DNA from: RYN-124 sp033851845
GTDB lineage: Bacteria > Actinomycetota > Actinomycetes > Mycobacteriales > SCTD01
NCBI GenBank assembly: GCA_033851845.1
Contig: JAWWOH010000102.1
Location: forward strand, 17,600-81,599
DNA: 64,000 nt
Reading direction: 5' to 3'
Positions 25,824-36,478 of the stretch are shown piece after piece. The stretch's first letter is position 1; each line of letters opens with the position of its first letter. Position numbers and translations under genes: made by a program. The notes beneath the pieces were generated by a model. It ran no database searches, was not told where the DNA came from, and saw nothing but the letters and a program-made list of their open reading frames with translations.

Positions 25824-25851
25824 GTCCGCAGCATGGACCGGTCGGACCGCA

Positions 25852-25861
25852 TTGTGGATAA
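25852..25861 (-). promoter_or_regulatory. Single perfect DnaA-box-like sequence
   Basis: The minus strand reads TTATCCACAA here (plus TTGTGGATAA). Its first nine bases equal the canonical 9-mer DnaA box. It sits between the divergent TIGR03086 gene (start 25823) and the FtsK/EccC-like gene (start 25926), i.e. in a promoter region. An AT-containing 9-mer is rare by chance in such GC-rich DNA, but one box alone does not make an origin. Confidence 0.45.
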
Positions 25862-25925
25862 CTCGATCCGGCTAGCCCGGCACAGTTGGTAGAAACGCGC
25901 AGACAACGAGGACGGAGACGACGAC

Positions 25926-28900
25926 GTGGAGCTTGGGCTCGGCGTCCTCGCGCCCGCGACCGGCGCACGCGCCGACGTCGTCGTACGCGCGCCCGACGGC
26001 GCCACGCTGGCCGACGTCACCGACCAGCTGCTCGCGACCGTTCTGCTCGACCGCGCCACCGGCACGCTCTCGGTCGGTGGCGAGGCCATCGCCGGCAACG
26101 CGCTGCTGGGCCGGCCCCCGCTCGTCGAAGGCGCGCTGCTCCAGGTCGACGCGCCTGCCCGCGCGCAGCCGCTGCCCGCGCTGCCGGAGCTCCGGGTGGT
26201 CGGCGGCCCGGACGCGGGGGGCGTCCATCTGCTCGCCCCGGGGGTCATGGTGGTCGGCCGCGAGGGCGTCGTACGCCTGACCGACCCGCAGGTCGCTCCG
26301 GAGCACTGCCGGGTGACCCTCGGCCATGCCAATGCGTCGGTCGAGGACCTCGGCACGACCGATGGCACCTGGCTCGACGGGGTGCGCGTCGAGGGCACGA
26401 CAGACCTTCCGTACGGCGGGATGCTCCGCGTCGGTGCCACGACGCTGGTGCTCTCCGGACCAAGCGAACCCGCCGCGCCGCTGACCCCGCTCGGCGACGG
26501 CCGGGTCGCTTTCAACCGGCCACCGCGGCTGCGACCGCCGCAGCCGGTCGTCCAGGTCGTCGTCCCGGCCCCGCCGGAGGAGCGTGATCGCAGCCCGCTG
26601 CCGCTGCTCGCGATCCTCGCTCCGCTCGTGCTCGGCGTCGTGATGTGGCGCGTGCTGGGTAATGCGACGTTCTTGCTGTTCACGCTGCTCTCGCCGGTCA
26701 TGGTGGTCGGCAACGTGCTCACCGAGCGCCGCACCGGGCGTCGGCAGAGTCGACGGCAGAAGGCGGTGTGGCGGGCGCAGCGCGACGTCGCCGAGCGCAC
26801 CCTGGCCGAGGCGGTCCGTGCCGACGAGCAGCGCCGCCGGTCCGACGCGCCCGACCCTGCCGTCGTCCTGCAGACCGCACTCGGTCCGCGACCTCGCTTG
26901 TGGGAGCGCCGGCGAAGCGACGACGACCTGCTGGCCCTGCGACTCGGCCTCGCCGACCAGCCGGCCCGCCTCGAGGCCGAGGGCGACCTGACCGAGGCGA
27001 TGACGGTTGCGCGCGCGGTGCCCGTGGTCGTACCCCTCACCGCCGCGGGCGTGCTCGGCCTGGCCGGGCCGCGCGGACGGACCCAGGCGATGGCGCGGTG
27101 GCTCGTCGCGCAGACCGCGGTGCTGCACAGCCCGCGCGATGTGCAGGTCGTCATCGTTGCCGACCCGGCCGCGGCGACGGCGTGGGAGTGGGCGGCGCGG
27201 CTGCCGCACTGCGCCCCTGACGCCGGGCAGGACTGCCGGGCGACGCTGGGGCTCGGGACGGCGCAGGCAGCCGCCCGGGTGAGCGAGCTGGCTGCGCTCA
27301 TCGAGGCCAGACGAGCCGAGCGGGCCGCCGCATCGCCGACCGCACGGACCGACGACCGACCGGTGCTGCTCGTCGTCGACGGGGCCCGCGCGCTCCGCGC
27401 GATCTCTGGCCTGTCGGCCGTGTTGGCCGACGGCCCCTCGGTCGGCGTCTTCACCATCGCCCTCGAGCAGGACGCGCGACTGTTGCCCGAGGAGTGCGGG
27501 GCGACGGCCGTGCTCGGCGGCGACGCAGAGACCCGGCTGGCTGTCCGCATTGCAGGAGTGGCGGACCTTACGGACGCTGTCGCCGACGCCGTGTCGCCGT
27601 CGTACGCCGATGCGATCGCCCGCGCTCTCGCACCGCTGCGCGACGACGGCCGTGACCGCGGCGCCGATGGCCTGCCGGCCTCGGTGCGCTGGACCGACGT
27701 GACCGAGCTACCGCTCGCCGGCGGCGGCGAGGACGTGGCCCGGGTCATCACGCGATGGGCCGCGCCGGGTCGTACGACAGCCGCCGTGCTCGGGCGCGGA
27801 CCGGACGGCGTGTTCGCGGTCGACATCGACCGGCATGGGCCGCACGCGCTGGTCGCCGGGACAACGGGCGCCGGAAAGAGCGAGCTTCTTCAGACGCTGA
27901 TCGCCTCGCTCGCCGCGGGCAACCGGCCCGACGAGCTCAACGTGCTGCTGGTCGACTTCAAGGGCGGCGCGGCGTTCGGCCCATGCGCCCGGCTCCCGCA
28001 CACGGTCGGGATGGTCACCGACCTCGACGGTGCGCTCGTCGAGCGAGCACTCGCGTCGCTCACCGCCGAGCTCAGGCGCCGCGAAGGAGTGCTCGCCGCT
28101 GCCGGCGCGAAGGACCTCGCCGACTATCGCCGCTCCGGCCGTGGCTCCGTCCCTCGGCTGGTCATCGTTGTCGACGAGTTCGCGACCCTCGCCGAGGAGC
28201 TGCCGGACTTCGTCGGCGGCCTGGTCGGGATCGCGCAACGCGGCCGCTCGCTCGGCGTACACCTCATCCTCGCGACTCAACGTCCCGAGGGGGTCGTGTC
28301 CGCAGACATCCGCGCCAACACCAACCTGCGGCTCTGCCTGGGGGTGACGCGCGAGGCCGAGTCGCGCGACGTCATCGACTCCCCCGTCGCCGCGACCATC
28401 AGCCGCACGACGCCGGGGCGGGCCTACGCCCGGACCGGGCATGCGGACCTGACGCCGTTCCAGACCGCGCGGGTCGGCGGACGTCGGCCGGCCGTCGTCG
28501 CCGCCGATGAGACACCGACGGTGGCGATCGTGCCGGCGGCGGAGGCCGGAGACCCGGTGCCCCGGTATTCAGGAGCCGAGCACCACGACGAGGTGACCGA
28601 CCTGTCGCTGCTCGTTGACGCCTGCATCAGTGCGGCAGAGCGACTCGGCATCCCGGCTCCGACATCGCCGTGGCTCCCGCCGCTGCCGACGCTGCTCACC
28701 CTCGACGAGATCCCGGCGCCCGACGACGCACGGGTCGGCACATCCGGCCGGATCGCGCCGCTCGTCATCGGCGTGTGCGACGTGCCGGAGAGCCAGTCGC
28801 GCCGCCCGCTCGTGCTCGACCTCGAGGCGTCCACGCACCTGATGGTGCTCGGGTCACCACGATCGGGGCGTACGACGGCACTGCGCACCCTCGCCGGTTC

Positions 28901-30188
28901 GGTCGCCCGCTCGACGTCCGCCGACGACGTCCACCTCTACGTCATCGACCCGGGCGGCGGGCTTGGCGCCCTTGCGTCGCTCCCGCACACCGGCGCCGTC
29001 GTGGGCCGCGACGCACCCGAGCGCATCAACCGGGTGCTGACCTGGCTGGCGGAGGAGGTCACGCGTCGGCAAGCACTGCTCGGCGCGGGCGGCCACGCGG
29101 GGATCTCCGAGCAGCGGGCCGCGACCGCACGGGCAGACCGGCTGCCGCACCTCGTCGTGATGCTCGACCGCTGGGAGGCCTTCCTGGCGACCTACCAGGA
29201 CCTCGACGCCGGTCGGCTCGTCGAGCTGTTCTACCGGCTGCTGCGCGAGGGCCCCTCAGCCGGCCTGCACGTCGTGATGACCGCCGACCGCACCGGCCTG
29301 ATCGGCCGCGTCTCGTCGATGATCCAGGACCGGCTCGTGCTCCGGCTCGCGGATCGGGGGGACTACGCGGGGGCCGGTCTGCCCACCCGACTCGTCCCGG
29401 ACGAGCTGCCGCCCGGCCGCGGCTGGTCTCTGTCCGGAGCCCCGCTCTCCGCGCAGGTCGCCCTGTTGGACGCGGACGCGTCCGGGCCGGCGCAGACCGC
29501 CGCGCTGGAACGGCTCGTCGGTGCGCCGGCGACCACCACGCCGCCACGCCGCATCGAGCCGCTGCCGTCGTCCGTGGCGCTGTCGTCACTGCCTGCCGCC
29601 GACACCGGCGTCGTCCTCGGCGTCGGCGGCGACGAGCTCGAGCCGGTCACTGTCGACCTCAGCGACAGCGGGTTCGTCGTCTCCGGACCACCGCGGTCCG
29701 GCCGGAGCACCGCGCTGATGACGATCGGCCGCCAGCTCGTGGCGGCCGGCTCACGGGTCGTCGCTGTCGCGCCCCGGCAGTCACCACTGCGCGACCTGCC
29801 CACCTGCCACACCGACCGAGAGGCGAGCTACGACCTCGAGGCGCTGCTGGCGGAGCCGCCGGACGCACTCCTCATCGACGACGCGGAGCTGCTCGTCGAC
29901 TCGCCGCTCGCCTACCTGCTGGAGAAGGCGGTCCGCGAGATGCGCGACACCGGCACCATCGTCGTCGCGGCCGGGACGACCGACGAGCTCGTCACCGGCT
30001 ATCGCGGTTTCGTCGTCGAGCTGCGGCGGTCGAAGTCCGGTCTCCTGCTGTCGCCGCAGTCGGCCGCCGACGGCGATCTGCTCGGTGTTCGGCTGTCCCG
30101 CTCCGTCGGCGGACCGATCCACCCGGGCCGCGGCCTGCTGTGCAGCCGCGGTACGACGACACCGCTGCAGGTCGCGGCTACGGGCTGA
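25926..30188 (+). CDS. FHA-FtsK/SpoIIIE multi-ATPase, EccC/EssC-like (orphan)
   Basis: A 1420-residue protein, GTG 25926 with GGAG upstream. It has an N-terminal beta region and an FHA domain (about 75-150: VVGREGVV...HCRVTL...DGTWLDG), then two membrane spans (about 225-265). Three P-loop modules follow. Module 1 is complete: AGTTGAGKSELLQT (Walker A about 645-652), VLLVDFKGGAAF (Walker B) and VIVVDEFATLAEEL. Modules 2 and 3 carry GSPRSGRTT (about 975) and GPPRSGRST (about 1253), with Arg in place of the Walker Lys. This architecture is that of type VII secretion motor proteins, especially EssC. No WXG100, EccB, EccD or MycP gene lies nearby, so its substrates are unknown. Confidence 0.9.
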   Translation: MELGLGVLAPATGARADVVVRAPDGATLADVTDQLLATVLLDRATGTLSVGGEAIAGNALLGRPPLVEGALLQVDAPARAQPLPALPELRVVGGPDAGGVHLLAPGVMVVGREGVVRLTDPQVAPEHCRVTLGHANASVEDLGTTDGTWLDGVRVEGTTDLPYGGMLRVGATTLVLSGPSEPAAPLTPLGDGRVAFNRPPRLRPPQPVVQVVVPAPPEERDRSPLPLLAILAPLVLGVVMWRVLGNATFLLFTLLSPVMVVGNVLTERRTGRRQSRRQKAVWRAQRDVAERTLAEAVRADEQRRRSDAPDPAVVLQTALGPRPRLWERRRSDDDLLALRLGLADQPARLEAEGDLTEAMTVARAVPVVVPLTAAGVLGLAGPRGRTQAMARWLVAQTAVLHSPRDVQVVIVADPAAATAWEWAARLPHCAPDAGQDCRATLGLGTAQAAARVSELAALIEARRAERAAASPTARTDDRPVLLVVDGARALRAISGLSAVLADGPSVGVFTIALEQDARLLPEECGATAVLGGDAETRLAVRIAGVADLTDAVADAVSPSYADAIARALAPLRDDGRDRGADGLPASVRWTDVTELPLAGGGEDVARVITRWAAPGRTTAAVLGRGPDGVFAVDIDRHGPHALVAGTTGAGKSELLQTLIASLAAGNRPDELNVLLVDFKGGAAFGPCARLPHTVGMVTDLDGALVERALASLTAELRRREGVLAAAGAKDLADYRRSGRGSVPRLVIVVDEFATLAEELPDFVGGLVGIAQRGRSLGVHLILATQRPEGVVSADIRANTNLRLCLGVTREAESRDVIDSPVAATISRTTPGRAYARTGHADLTPFQTARVGGRRPAVVAADETPTVAIVPAAEAGDPVPRYSGAEHHDEVTDLSLLVDACISAAERLGIPAPTSPWLPPLPTLLTLDEIPAPDDARVGTSGRIAPLVIGVCDVPESQSRRPLVLDLEASTHLMVLGSPRSGRTTALRTLAGSVARSTSADDVHLYVIDPGGGLGALASLPHTGAVVGRDAPERINRVLTWLAEEVTRRQALLGAGGHAGISEQRAATARADRLPHLVVMLDRWEAFLATYQDLDAGRLVELFYRLLREGPSAGLHVVMTADRTGLIGRVSSMIQDRLVLRLADRGDYAGAGLPTRLVPDELPPGRGWSLSGAPLSAQVALLDADASGPAQTAALERLVGAPATTTPPRRIEPLPSSVALSSLPAADTGVVLGVGGDELEPVTVDLSDSGFVVSGPPRSGRSTALMTIGRQLVAAGSRVVAVAPRQSPLRDLPTCHTDREASYDLEALLAEPPDALLIDDAELLVDSPLAYLLEKAVREMRDTGTIVVAAGTTDELVTGYRGFVVELRRSKSGLLLSPQSAADGDLLGVRLSRSVGGPIHPGRGLLCSRGTTTPLQVAATG

Positions 30189-30491
30189 GGTGGCTGAACA
30201 CGAACGCGAACAGCAGCAGGAACGCCGCGATCCCGACCAGACCGAGCACCCAGATGTAGGGGCTCGGGCTGTCCTGGAACGACGCCTCCTTGCCGATCAG
30301 CTCGGGCAGCGTCGACCGCCGCCCGCCGGTGCGTCCGAGCACCAGCGCCGGCCGTTCGACCACGGGCGGGTCGTCTCGATCGGGGTCGTACCTGTCGGGG
30401 TCGAGCGCCCAGTCCAGCGGGCCCTCGGTCGGCTTGGTCTCGCGGGTCGGGTCGTAGCGGTCCGGGTCGTTCGCCGGATCCAGGGGCAGCG

Positions 30492-30495
<4 letters not shown>
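30178..30495 (-). CDS. Small tail-anchored-type membrane protein with DPDRYDP repeats
   Basis: A 105-residue protein. The cytosolic N-terminus is acidic and repetitive: NDPDRYDPTR near residues 9-18 and LDPDRYDPDRDDP near 31-43. The C-terminus has one membrane span (YIWVLGLVGIAAFLLLFAFV) and a very short tail. It starts inside the pruA stop (ATGA overlap), so it is made from the pruA message. It ends 11 bp inside the end of the convergent FtsK-like gene. I do not recognise the family. It could anchor or regulate a soluble partner at the membrane. Confidence 0.75.
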
Positions 30496-32123
<1,628 letters not shown>

Positions 32124-32220
32124 GTCAGCTCCTCGCTTCGACCGGCCCTCATGCTGCCACGCGAGCTGGGGACGGGACAGGGCACACAGCACTCGTCGCT
32201 CATGTTCGCCGAGTGGCACC

Positions 32221-32240
32221 GGCAAGAGCCGGCAAGAGCC
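32221..32240. repeat. Tandem 10-bp repeat upstream of pruA
   Basis: GGCAAGAGCC is repeated twice in direct tandem, 98-117 bp upstream of the pruA start and 33 bp before the end of the next gene. Two in-phase copies (10-bp spacing) would lie on one helix face and could be a regulator site. No known consensus was matched. Confidence 0.4.
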
Positions 32241-32273
32241 GGTACAACTCGGCGGCGATCTTCGTACCTTCCG

Positions 32274-32771
32274 TCAGGACAGCTCGAGCAGCGGACCGAG
32301 CTCCTGGGTGGCGTACCACTGGAGCTCGTGCCCTTCGGCCTGCTCCATCACGAACGCGGCATCCTCACTGCCGAGATCTGCGGCAATGACTGCCTCGACC
32401 GCCGCCCGCACGTCGGCCTCCGCGCCCGGGTCGTCGACATGGATCGACTGCACATCGGCCAGGCCGACCAGCGCACCGACCGTCACTGCACCGCGGTCCA
32501 GAGCGGGGGCCGGGACCACGGCGTGGTCGCCGACCTCGGCCACCACGACGGCGCGTCGCGGCGGTGCATCCGGATCGACGTCCAGCAGCCGCAGGGACGC
32601 ACGGGCGGCCAGCGTGAGAGCGGCGTACTCCAGCTCCTCCTGGTCGCCCTCGGCGTACCACTCGCGCAGCGCCCCCGTCACGGCGAACGCGGGAAGTGGC
32701 GGCGCCGCGAGGCTCCCCGACTCCAGCAGTCCCCGCAGGATCGGCAACGTGGCAGGGACGTAGACGCGCAA
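32274..32771 (-). CDS. Conserved actinobacterial protein (DUF6912-like)
   Basis: A 165-residue soluble protein. The opening MRVYVPATLPILRGLLESG and the ending EGHELQWYATQELGPLL resemble a widely conserved actinobacterial family (DUF6912-like; the name is from memory and less certain than the conservation). It is acidic, with no signal, membrane span or recognisable catalytic motif. It is 3 bp downstream of the patatin gene and likely in that operon (HAD or WS/DGAT, patatin, this gene). Function unknown. Confidence 0.75.
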   Translation of the reverse strand: MRVYVPATLPILRGLLESGSLAAPPLPAFAVTGALREWYAEGDQEELEYAALTLAARASLRLLDVDPDAPPRRAVVVAEVGDHAVVPAPALDRGAVTVGALVGLADVQSIHVDDPGAEADVRAAVEAVIAADLGSEDAAFVMEQAEGHELQWYATQELGPLLELS

Positions 32772-32774
32772 GCG

Positions 32775-33743
32775 TCAGCCGGTCTTCTCGAAGCCACCGG
32801 AGTACGACGACGGCTCGCGCAGCGCGGCCCGGGAGGTGCGCAGTGACGTCTCGAGCACATGCTCACGGCGACGCGGGTCCATCATGTTGGCGCCGATGAC
32901 CTCGAGGTCCTCCGCGGTGGGGCCCAGCAGCGTCACCTTCGTGCCGGTGGCAGCGACCTTCTTCACCTCACCGATGACCCGCTTCGTGGACAGTCGGCGG
33001 AAGCGGCGTTCGATGCGTGCGGCGACCTGCGCCGGGCGGTCGTACTTGAGCGACGTCATGGGCGACAGCACGACGACCTCGTCGAGCTGCAACCGCGCCA
33101 CCAGGTCCAGGGACGTGGGTGAGCAGGCACCGCCGTCGACGTACCGCCGACCGCCGATCGTGACCGGGGTGTACCACCCGGGGATCGCGCATGACGCCAT
33201 CACGGCATCACGCAGCTCGGCCTTCGGCGCCCGCTCGTGCCCGAACGCGATGCGCCGGCCGCTGTCGTAGTCCATCGCGACGATCCACGTCTGCGGGTGG
33301 TCGGCCCAGCCGCCGTCCGGCCGCACCGCATCGACCAGCTGCCCGAGCGGCGCCAGGGAGCCGCGACCCTGCGGAAGCACCGCCGAGAGGGCGCCCATCG
33401 GGGTGACCTTCCACGGCCGGAGCGCGCTGGAGATGACACCCCGCGGCGAGCCGATGCGCAGCTTCGGCCGCGGGGGCAACGCGCCACCGGAGTCACGATC
33501 GGGGTCGAACTCGATCTCCGGGTCACCCTCCGCCCGGATGCCGCGCTGGTGGTTGAGCAGCTGGTCGACCCCGACGCCGCAGCCGAGGAACGCCGCGAGC
33601 ACGGACCCAGCCGAAGTGCCGATGAGCACCTCAGCCTCGCGCGGGTCCCAGCCGTACTCCTCCTCGACCGCCGCGAGCGCGCCGATCGTCCAGGCAGCCC
33701 CGAGCACGCCACCAGCACCGAGGACCAACCCGCGTCGCGTCAC
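32775..33743 (-). CDS. Patatin-like phospholipase
   Basis: A 322-residue lipase. The oxyanion loop RGLVLGAGGVLGAAW, nucleophile GTSAGS (about Ser44) and the dyad Asp in RYVDGGACSPT (about Asp203) are all present, so the Ser-Asp dyad appears intact. It starts at GTG 33743, sharing one base with the stop of the WS/DGAT gene (TAGTG). It probably hydrolyses acyl lipids and, next to a wax ester/triacylglycerol synthase, may act in storage-lipid turnover or membrane remodelling. No signal peptide, so it is likely cytosolic or membrane-peripheral. Confidence 0.92.
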   Translation of the reverse strand: MTRRGLVLGAGGVLGAAWTIGALAAVEEEYGWDPREAEVLIGTSAGSVLAAFLGCGVGVDQLLNHQRGIRAEGDPEIEFDPDRDSGGALPPRPKLRIGSPRGVISSALRPWKVTPMGALSAVLPQGRGSLAPLGQLVDAVRPDGGWADHPQTWIVAMDYDSGRRIAFGHERAPKAELRDAVMASCAIPGWYTPVTIGGRRYVDGGACSPTSLDLVARLQLDEVVVLSPMTSLKYDRPAQVAARIERRFRRLSTKRVIGEVKKVAATGTKVTLLGPTAEDLEVIGANMMDPRRREHVLETSLRTSRAALREPSSYSGGFEKTG

Positions 33744-35128
33744 TAGGACACCGTGCCCACCAGCTCGGCCAATGACTCCTCGATGCAGCCGGCGAGGACG
33801 TCGATGTCCGGCATCGCGTCACGGTCGGCGTTCAGCCCGTAGTAGACACCGCCGTCGTACGACGTCAGCCCGATGGAAACGGCCTGGCCCTTGCTCAGCG
33901 GCACGACGGGGTACATCTCGAGCATGCGGGCGCCGGCCGCGTACAACGGGAACTGCGGGCCGGGCACGTTGGTGACCACGACGTTGAACAGCCGCTTGCT
34001 GAAGTCGCTGCCGAGCCGCGCGGCGAGCGCGTGAATGGTCGGCGGTGCGAATCCCGTCAGCTGCACGAGTGCGTCGGCGCCGACGGACTGACCGGACTCC
34101 TTGTGGGCGCGCATCGCGAACGACACCTGGTGCAGTCGCATCACCGCGTTGCCCTCACCGACGGGAAGGTCGACGAAGTACGACGACACGCGGTTGCCGC
34201 CGGTCTCGCCCTCGGCCCGCACCGAGACCGGCACCATCGCGCGGATCGTCGTCGTCGGCGTCACGGACTCACCGCGGGTCAGTAGCCAGGTGCGAAGCGC
34301 CCCGGCGACCGTGGCGAGCACGACGTCGTTGACGGTGCCGCCGTGGGCCTTGCGGACGCGCTTGTAGTCGTCGAGCTCGCTCTTCGCCATCCCGAACCGG
34401 CGCTGCTCACCGATGTCGACGTTGAGTGGCGAGCTCGGCGCCGCGCGAACCATCGTCTTCGTCGACTGCAAGATGCCGCTGGTGACGGCGGCGATCTTGC
34501 CGACGGTCGCCCGCGCGTCGACGACGGCACCACGCGCGGTGTCCAGCGCCTGCGCCGGTCGCTTCACGTAGTCGGTCACGGCGCCGACCATGAGCGACGC
34601 GGCACCCGGCTCCTTCTTCGGCGTCCAGTCGTCGTCGGGTACGTCACGCGGGGTCGGCGTGAGGTCGAGCATCACCGTGCCGATGTCGACGGCAGAGACG
34701 CCGTCGACCATCGCGTGGTGGGTCTTGGTGACCACGGCGACGCGACCGCCCTCGAGTCCCTCGACGAGGTAGATCTCCCACAGCGGTCGGTTGCGGTCGA
34801 GCTGCCGGCTCTGCAGCCGGCCGACGAGCTCGCGCAGCTGGTCGTCGCTGCCCGGCTTGGGCAGGGCGCTGCGCCGTACGTGATACGTGACGTCGAAGTC
34901 CTCGTCGTCCACCCACACCGGGTTGGCCAGCCGGCCCGGAATGAACCGGACCTTCTGCCGGTAGCGCGGCACCAGCGCGATCCGCCGAGAGATCAGCTCG
35001 ACCAGCCGGTCGTAGTCGAGGCCCTCCTTCGGCGGCTCGAAGATCGCGACCCCGCCGACGTGCATCGCGGTGGTCGGGGTCTCCATGTAGAGGAAGGACA
35101 CGTCGAGCGGGCTGAGTCGATCCGTCAT
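33743..35128 (-). CDS. WS/DGAT-family O-acyltransferase (wax ester synthase/DGAT)
   Basis: A 461-residue enzyme. The catalytic motif is THHAMVDGVSAVD (His137-His138...Asp142-Gly143), preceded by RPLWEIYLVEG. The second family block is GGTVNDVVLATVAGALR and a later GPQFPLYAAGARMLE. Such enzymes join fatty acyl-CoA to diacylglycerol or long-chain alcohols in lipid-body formation. It begins 7 bp after the HAD gene and shares a base with the patatin gene, so these genes form one operon making and breaking acyl lipids. Confidence 0.94.
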   Translation of the reverse strand: MTDRLSPLDVSFLYMETPTTAMHVGGVAIFEPPKEGLDYDRLVELISRRIALVPRYRQKVRFIPGRLANPVWVDDEDFDVTYHVRRSALPKPGSDDQLRELVGRLQSRQLDRNRPLWEIYLVEGLEGGRVAVVTKTHHAMVDGVSAVDIGTVMLDLTPTPRDVPDDDWTPKKEPGAASLMVGAVTDYVKRPAQALDTARGAVVDARATVGKIAAVTSGILQSTKTMVRAAPSSPLNVDIGEQRRFGMAKSELDDYKRVRKAHGGTVNDVVLATVAGALRTWLLTRGESVTPTTTIRAMVPVSVRAEGETGGNRVSSYFVDLPVGEGNAVMRLHQVSFAMRAHKESGQSVGADALVQLTGFAPPTIHALAARLGSDFSKRLFNVVVTNVPGPQFPLYAAGARMLEMYPVVPLSKGQAVSIGLTSYDGGVYYGLNADRDAMPDIDVLAGCIEESLAELVGTVS

Positions 35129-35135
35129 ACGGCCA

Positions 35136-35786
35136 TTATGAGGTCAGCGGGATCTTCAGCAGCGCCTCGAGCTCGGCGACCGTCTCGTCGTACGTCCGGT
35201 GAAGGACGCCGACCATGCCCACCGCGGCCGCGCCCTTGACGTTCGGGGCCAGGTCGTCGACGAAGACGCAGGCGCTCGGCGGCACACCCAGCTGCCGGGC
35301 GCAAAGCTCGTAGATCTCCGGCTCGGGCTTGCGCAGGCCGACCTCCCCCGAGATGACCGTGACGTCGAAGAGCTCCTCCCAGCCCTCCCGCGGGTAGTTC
35401 AGCCCCCAGCTGTTGGACAGGAGAGCTGTCTTGAGGCCGGCCTCACGGACCCGGCGGACGACACCGACCATGTCCTCGGCGCGCTCGAACCCGGCGAACA
35501 TGCGGGTCAGCAGCCCCTCCGCCCGGACCGGCTCGCCGGTCGTCGACAGCAGGTGCTCGGCGAGCCGCTCCTCGAAGTGCGGGATCTCGATCTCGCCGCG
35601 CTCGAGCGCATGCACGGGGTTGGCCGCGGCCTCGCGTTCGCCCTGCGGTCCCATTAGGACGCGCATCGCGCGGCCGAACACGTCGCCGTCGATGCCCTCG
35701 TCGGCGAACCAGGCGCCCATCGTCTCGGCGAGGGAGTTGGTGAGCACGCCGCCGTAGTCGACGACGAGCGCCTCCATCACCGGCAT
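35136..35786 (-). CDS. HAD-family (subfamily IA) hydrolase
   Basis: A 216-residue haloacid-dehalogenase-fold protein. Motif I is ALVVDYGGVLT (nucleophile Asp; the second Asp is replaced by Gly context), motif II LLSNSWG, motif III RKPEP Lys, and motif IV ACVFVDDL. The cap is of the IA type. It may be a phosphatase, but the DxG motif I variant lowers certainty. The longest start (ATG 35786) overlaps the LytR_C gene by 10 bp. The alternatives GTG 35780 and ATG 35777 give 2-3 fewer residues. It lies between the LytR_C and WS/DGAT genes in one apparent operon. Confidence 0.88.
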   Translation of the reverse strand: MPVMEALVVDYGGVLTNSLAETMGAWFADEGIDGDVFGRAMRVLMGPQGEREAAANPVHALERGEIEIPHFEERLAEHLLSTTGEPVRAEGLLTRMFAGFERAEDMVGVVRRVREAGLKTALLSNSWGLNYPREGWEELFDVTVISGEVGLRKPEPEIYELCARQLGVPPSACVFVDDLAPNVKGAAAVGMVGVLHRTYDETVAELEALLKIPLTS

Positions 35787-36406
35787 GCCGGGCTCGCTGT
35801 CGGCTCGGCCGCGGGCTGCGCCGCGGGGACGCCCGTCGTGGTCAGTCGGCGTGCGTAGGCGGACGTCTCGGCCGCCGTACGCAGCCGGACGAAGGTCGAG
35901 CCCAGCACGACGTCCACGGCGCCGCGACCCGCGCTTGGAACAGGTACGACGGACGCGCCGAGCACGTGCGCGCTCACGGACAGCGCGGCGGGACGCGCTC
36001 CCGGCCCGTAGTAGACGCGGGACGCCCCCACGAGCGGGCGAGGCGCATTGCCGGTTTGGGTGACTCGGAAGCCGCGGCGGGCCAGCTCGTCGGCAACGGC
36101 CCGCGCCAGCCGGTCGCGCCCCGTGCCGTTGAGCAGTCGCAGCGAGACCTGGCCCGGCGCCGGCAGGCGCCCGGCGACCACCTTCGCGGGAGCCGCCCGG
36201 GGCGGCGCAGCGGTGGGCGACCCGGACTTGCAGGTTGCCGGGGCCGCAGCCGGCCCGCCCTCGTCGGCCCGCTGCTGGACGACGTAGGTGCCCCCCGCGA
36301 TTGCGCCCACGAGGAGCACGGCCACCACGAGCGGCCAGCGGCTCCGGTGGCGGCCGTAGCGCCGGTGCTTGCGCAGCGGCGCGAGGTCACCGTGCGGGAT
36401 GCTCAC
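35777..36406 (-). CDS. LytR C-terminal-domain envelope protein
   Basis: A 209-residue type II membrane protein. Basic cytosolic N-terminus, one membrane span (LVVAVLLVGAIAGGTYVV), an Ala/Pro linker, then a LytR_C domain: VSLRLLNGTGRDRLARAVAD and GFRVTQTGNA, with RVYYGPGA. GTG 36406 is chosen because it places the span correctly and TAGGTT lies 8 nt upstream. LytR_C domains are extracytoplasmic and are associated with LCP cell-wall ligases, so this protein may bind wall polymers or assist ligation. The LCP domain itself is absent. It heads the operon continuing into HAD and WS/DGAT. Confidence 0.86.
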   Translation of the reverse strand: MSIPHGDLAPLRKHRRYGRHRSRWPLVVAVLLVGAIAGGTYVVQQRADEGGPAAAPATCKSGSPTAAPPRAAPAKVVAGRLPAPGQVSLRLLNGTGRDRLARAVADELARRGFRVTQTGNAPRPLVGASRVYYGPGARPAALSVSAHVLGASVVPVPSAGRGAVDVVLGSTFVRLRTAAETSAYARRLTTTGVPAAQPAAEPTASPACR

Positions 36407-36478
36407 GGCACAAAAACCTACGGCCACTGCCGTGCGGCAGACTGCAGGCCCGACCGCGCGTCTCCCGGAAGGCTCCCC

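Noticed and set aside
25824..25925. Possible replication origin because of the DnaA box
   Set aside because: Only one box, no cluster, no dnaA/dnaN or parAB genes in the window.
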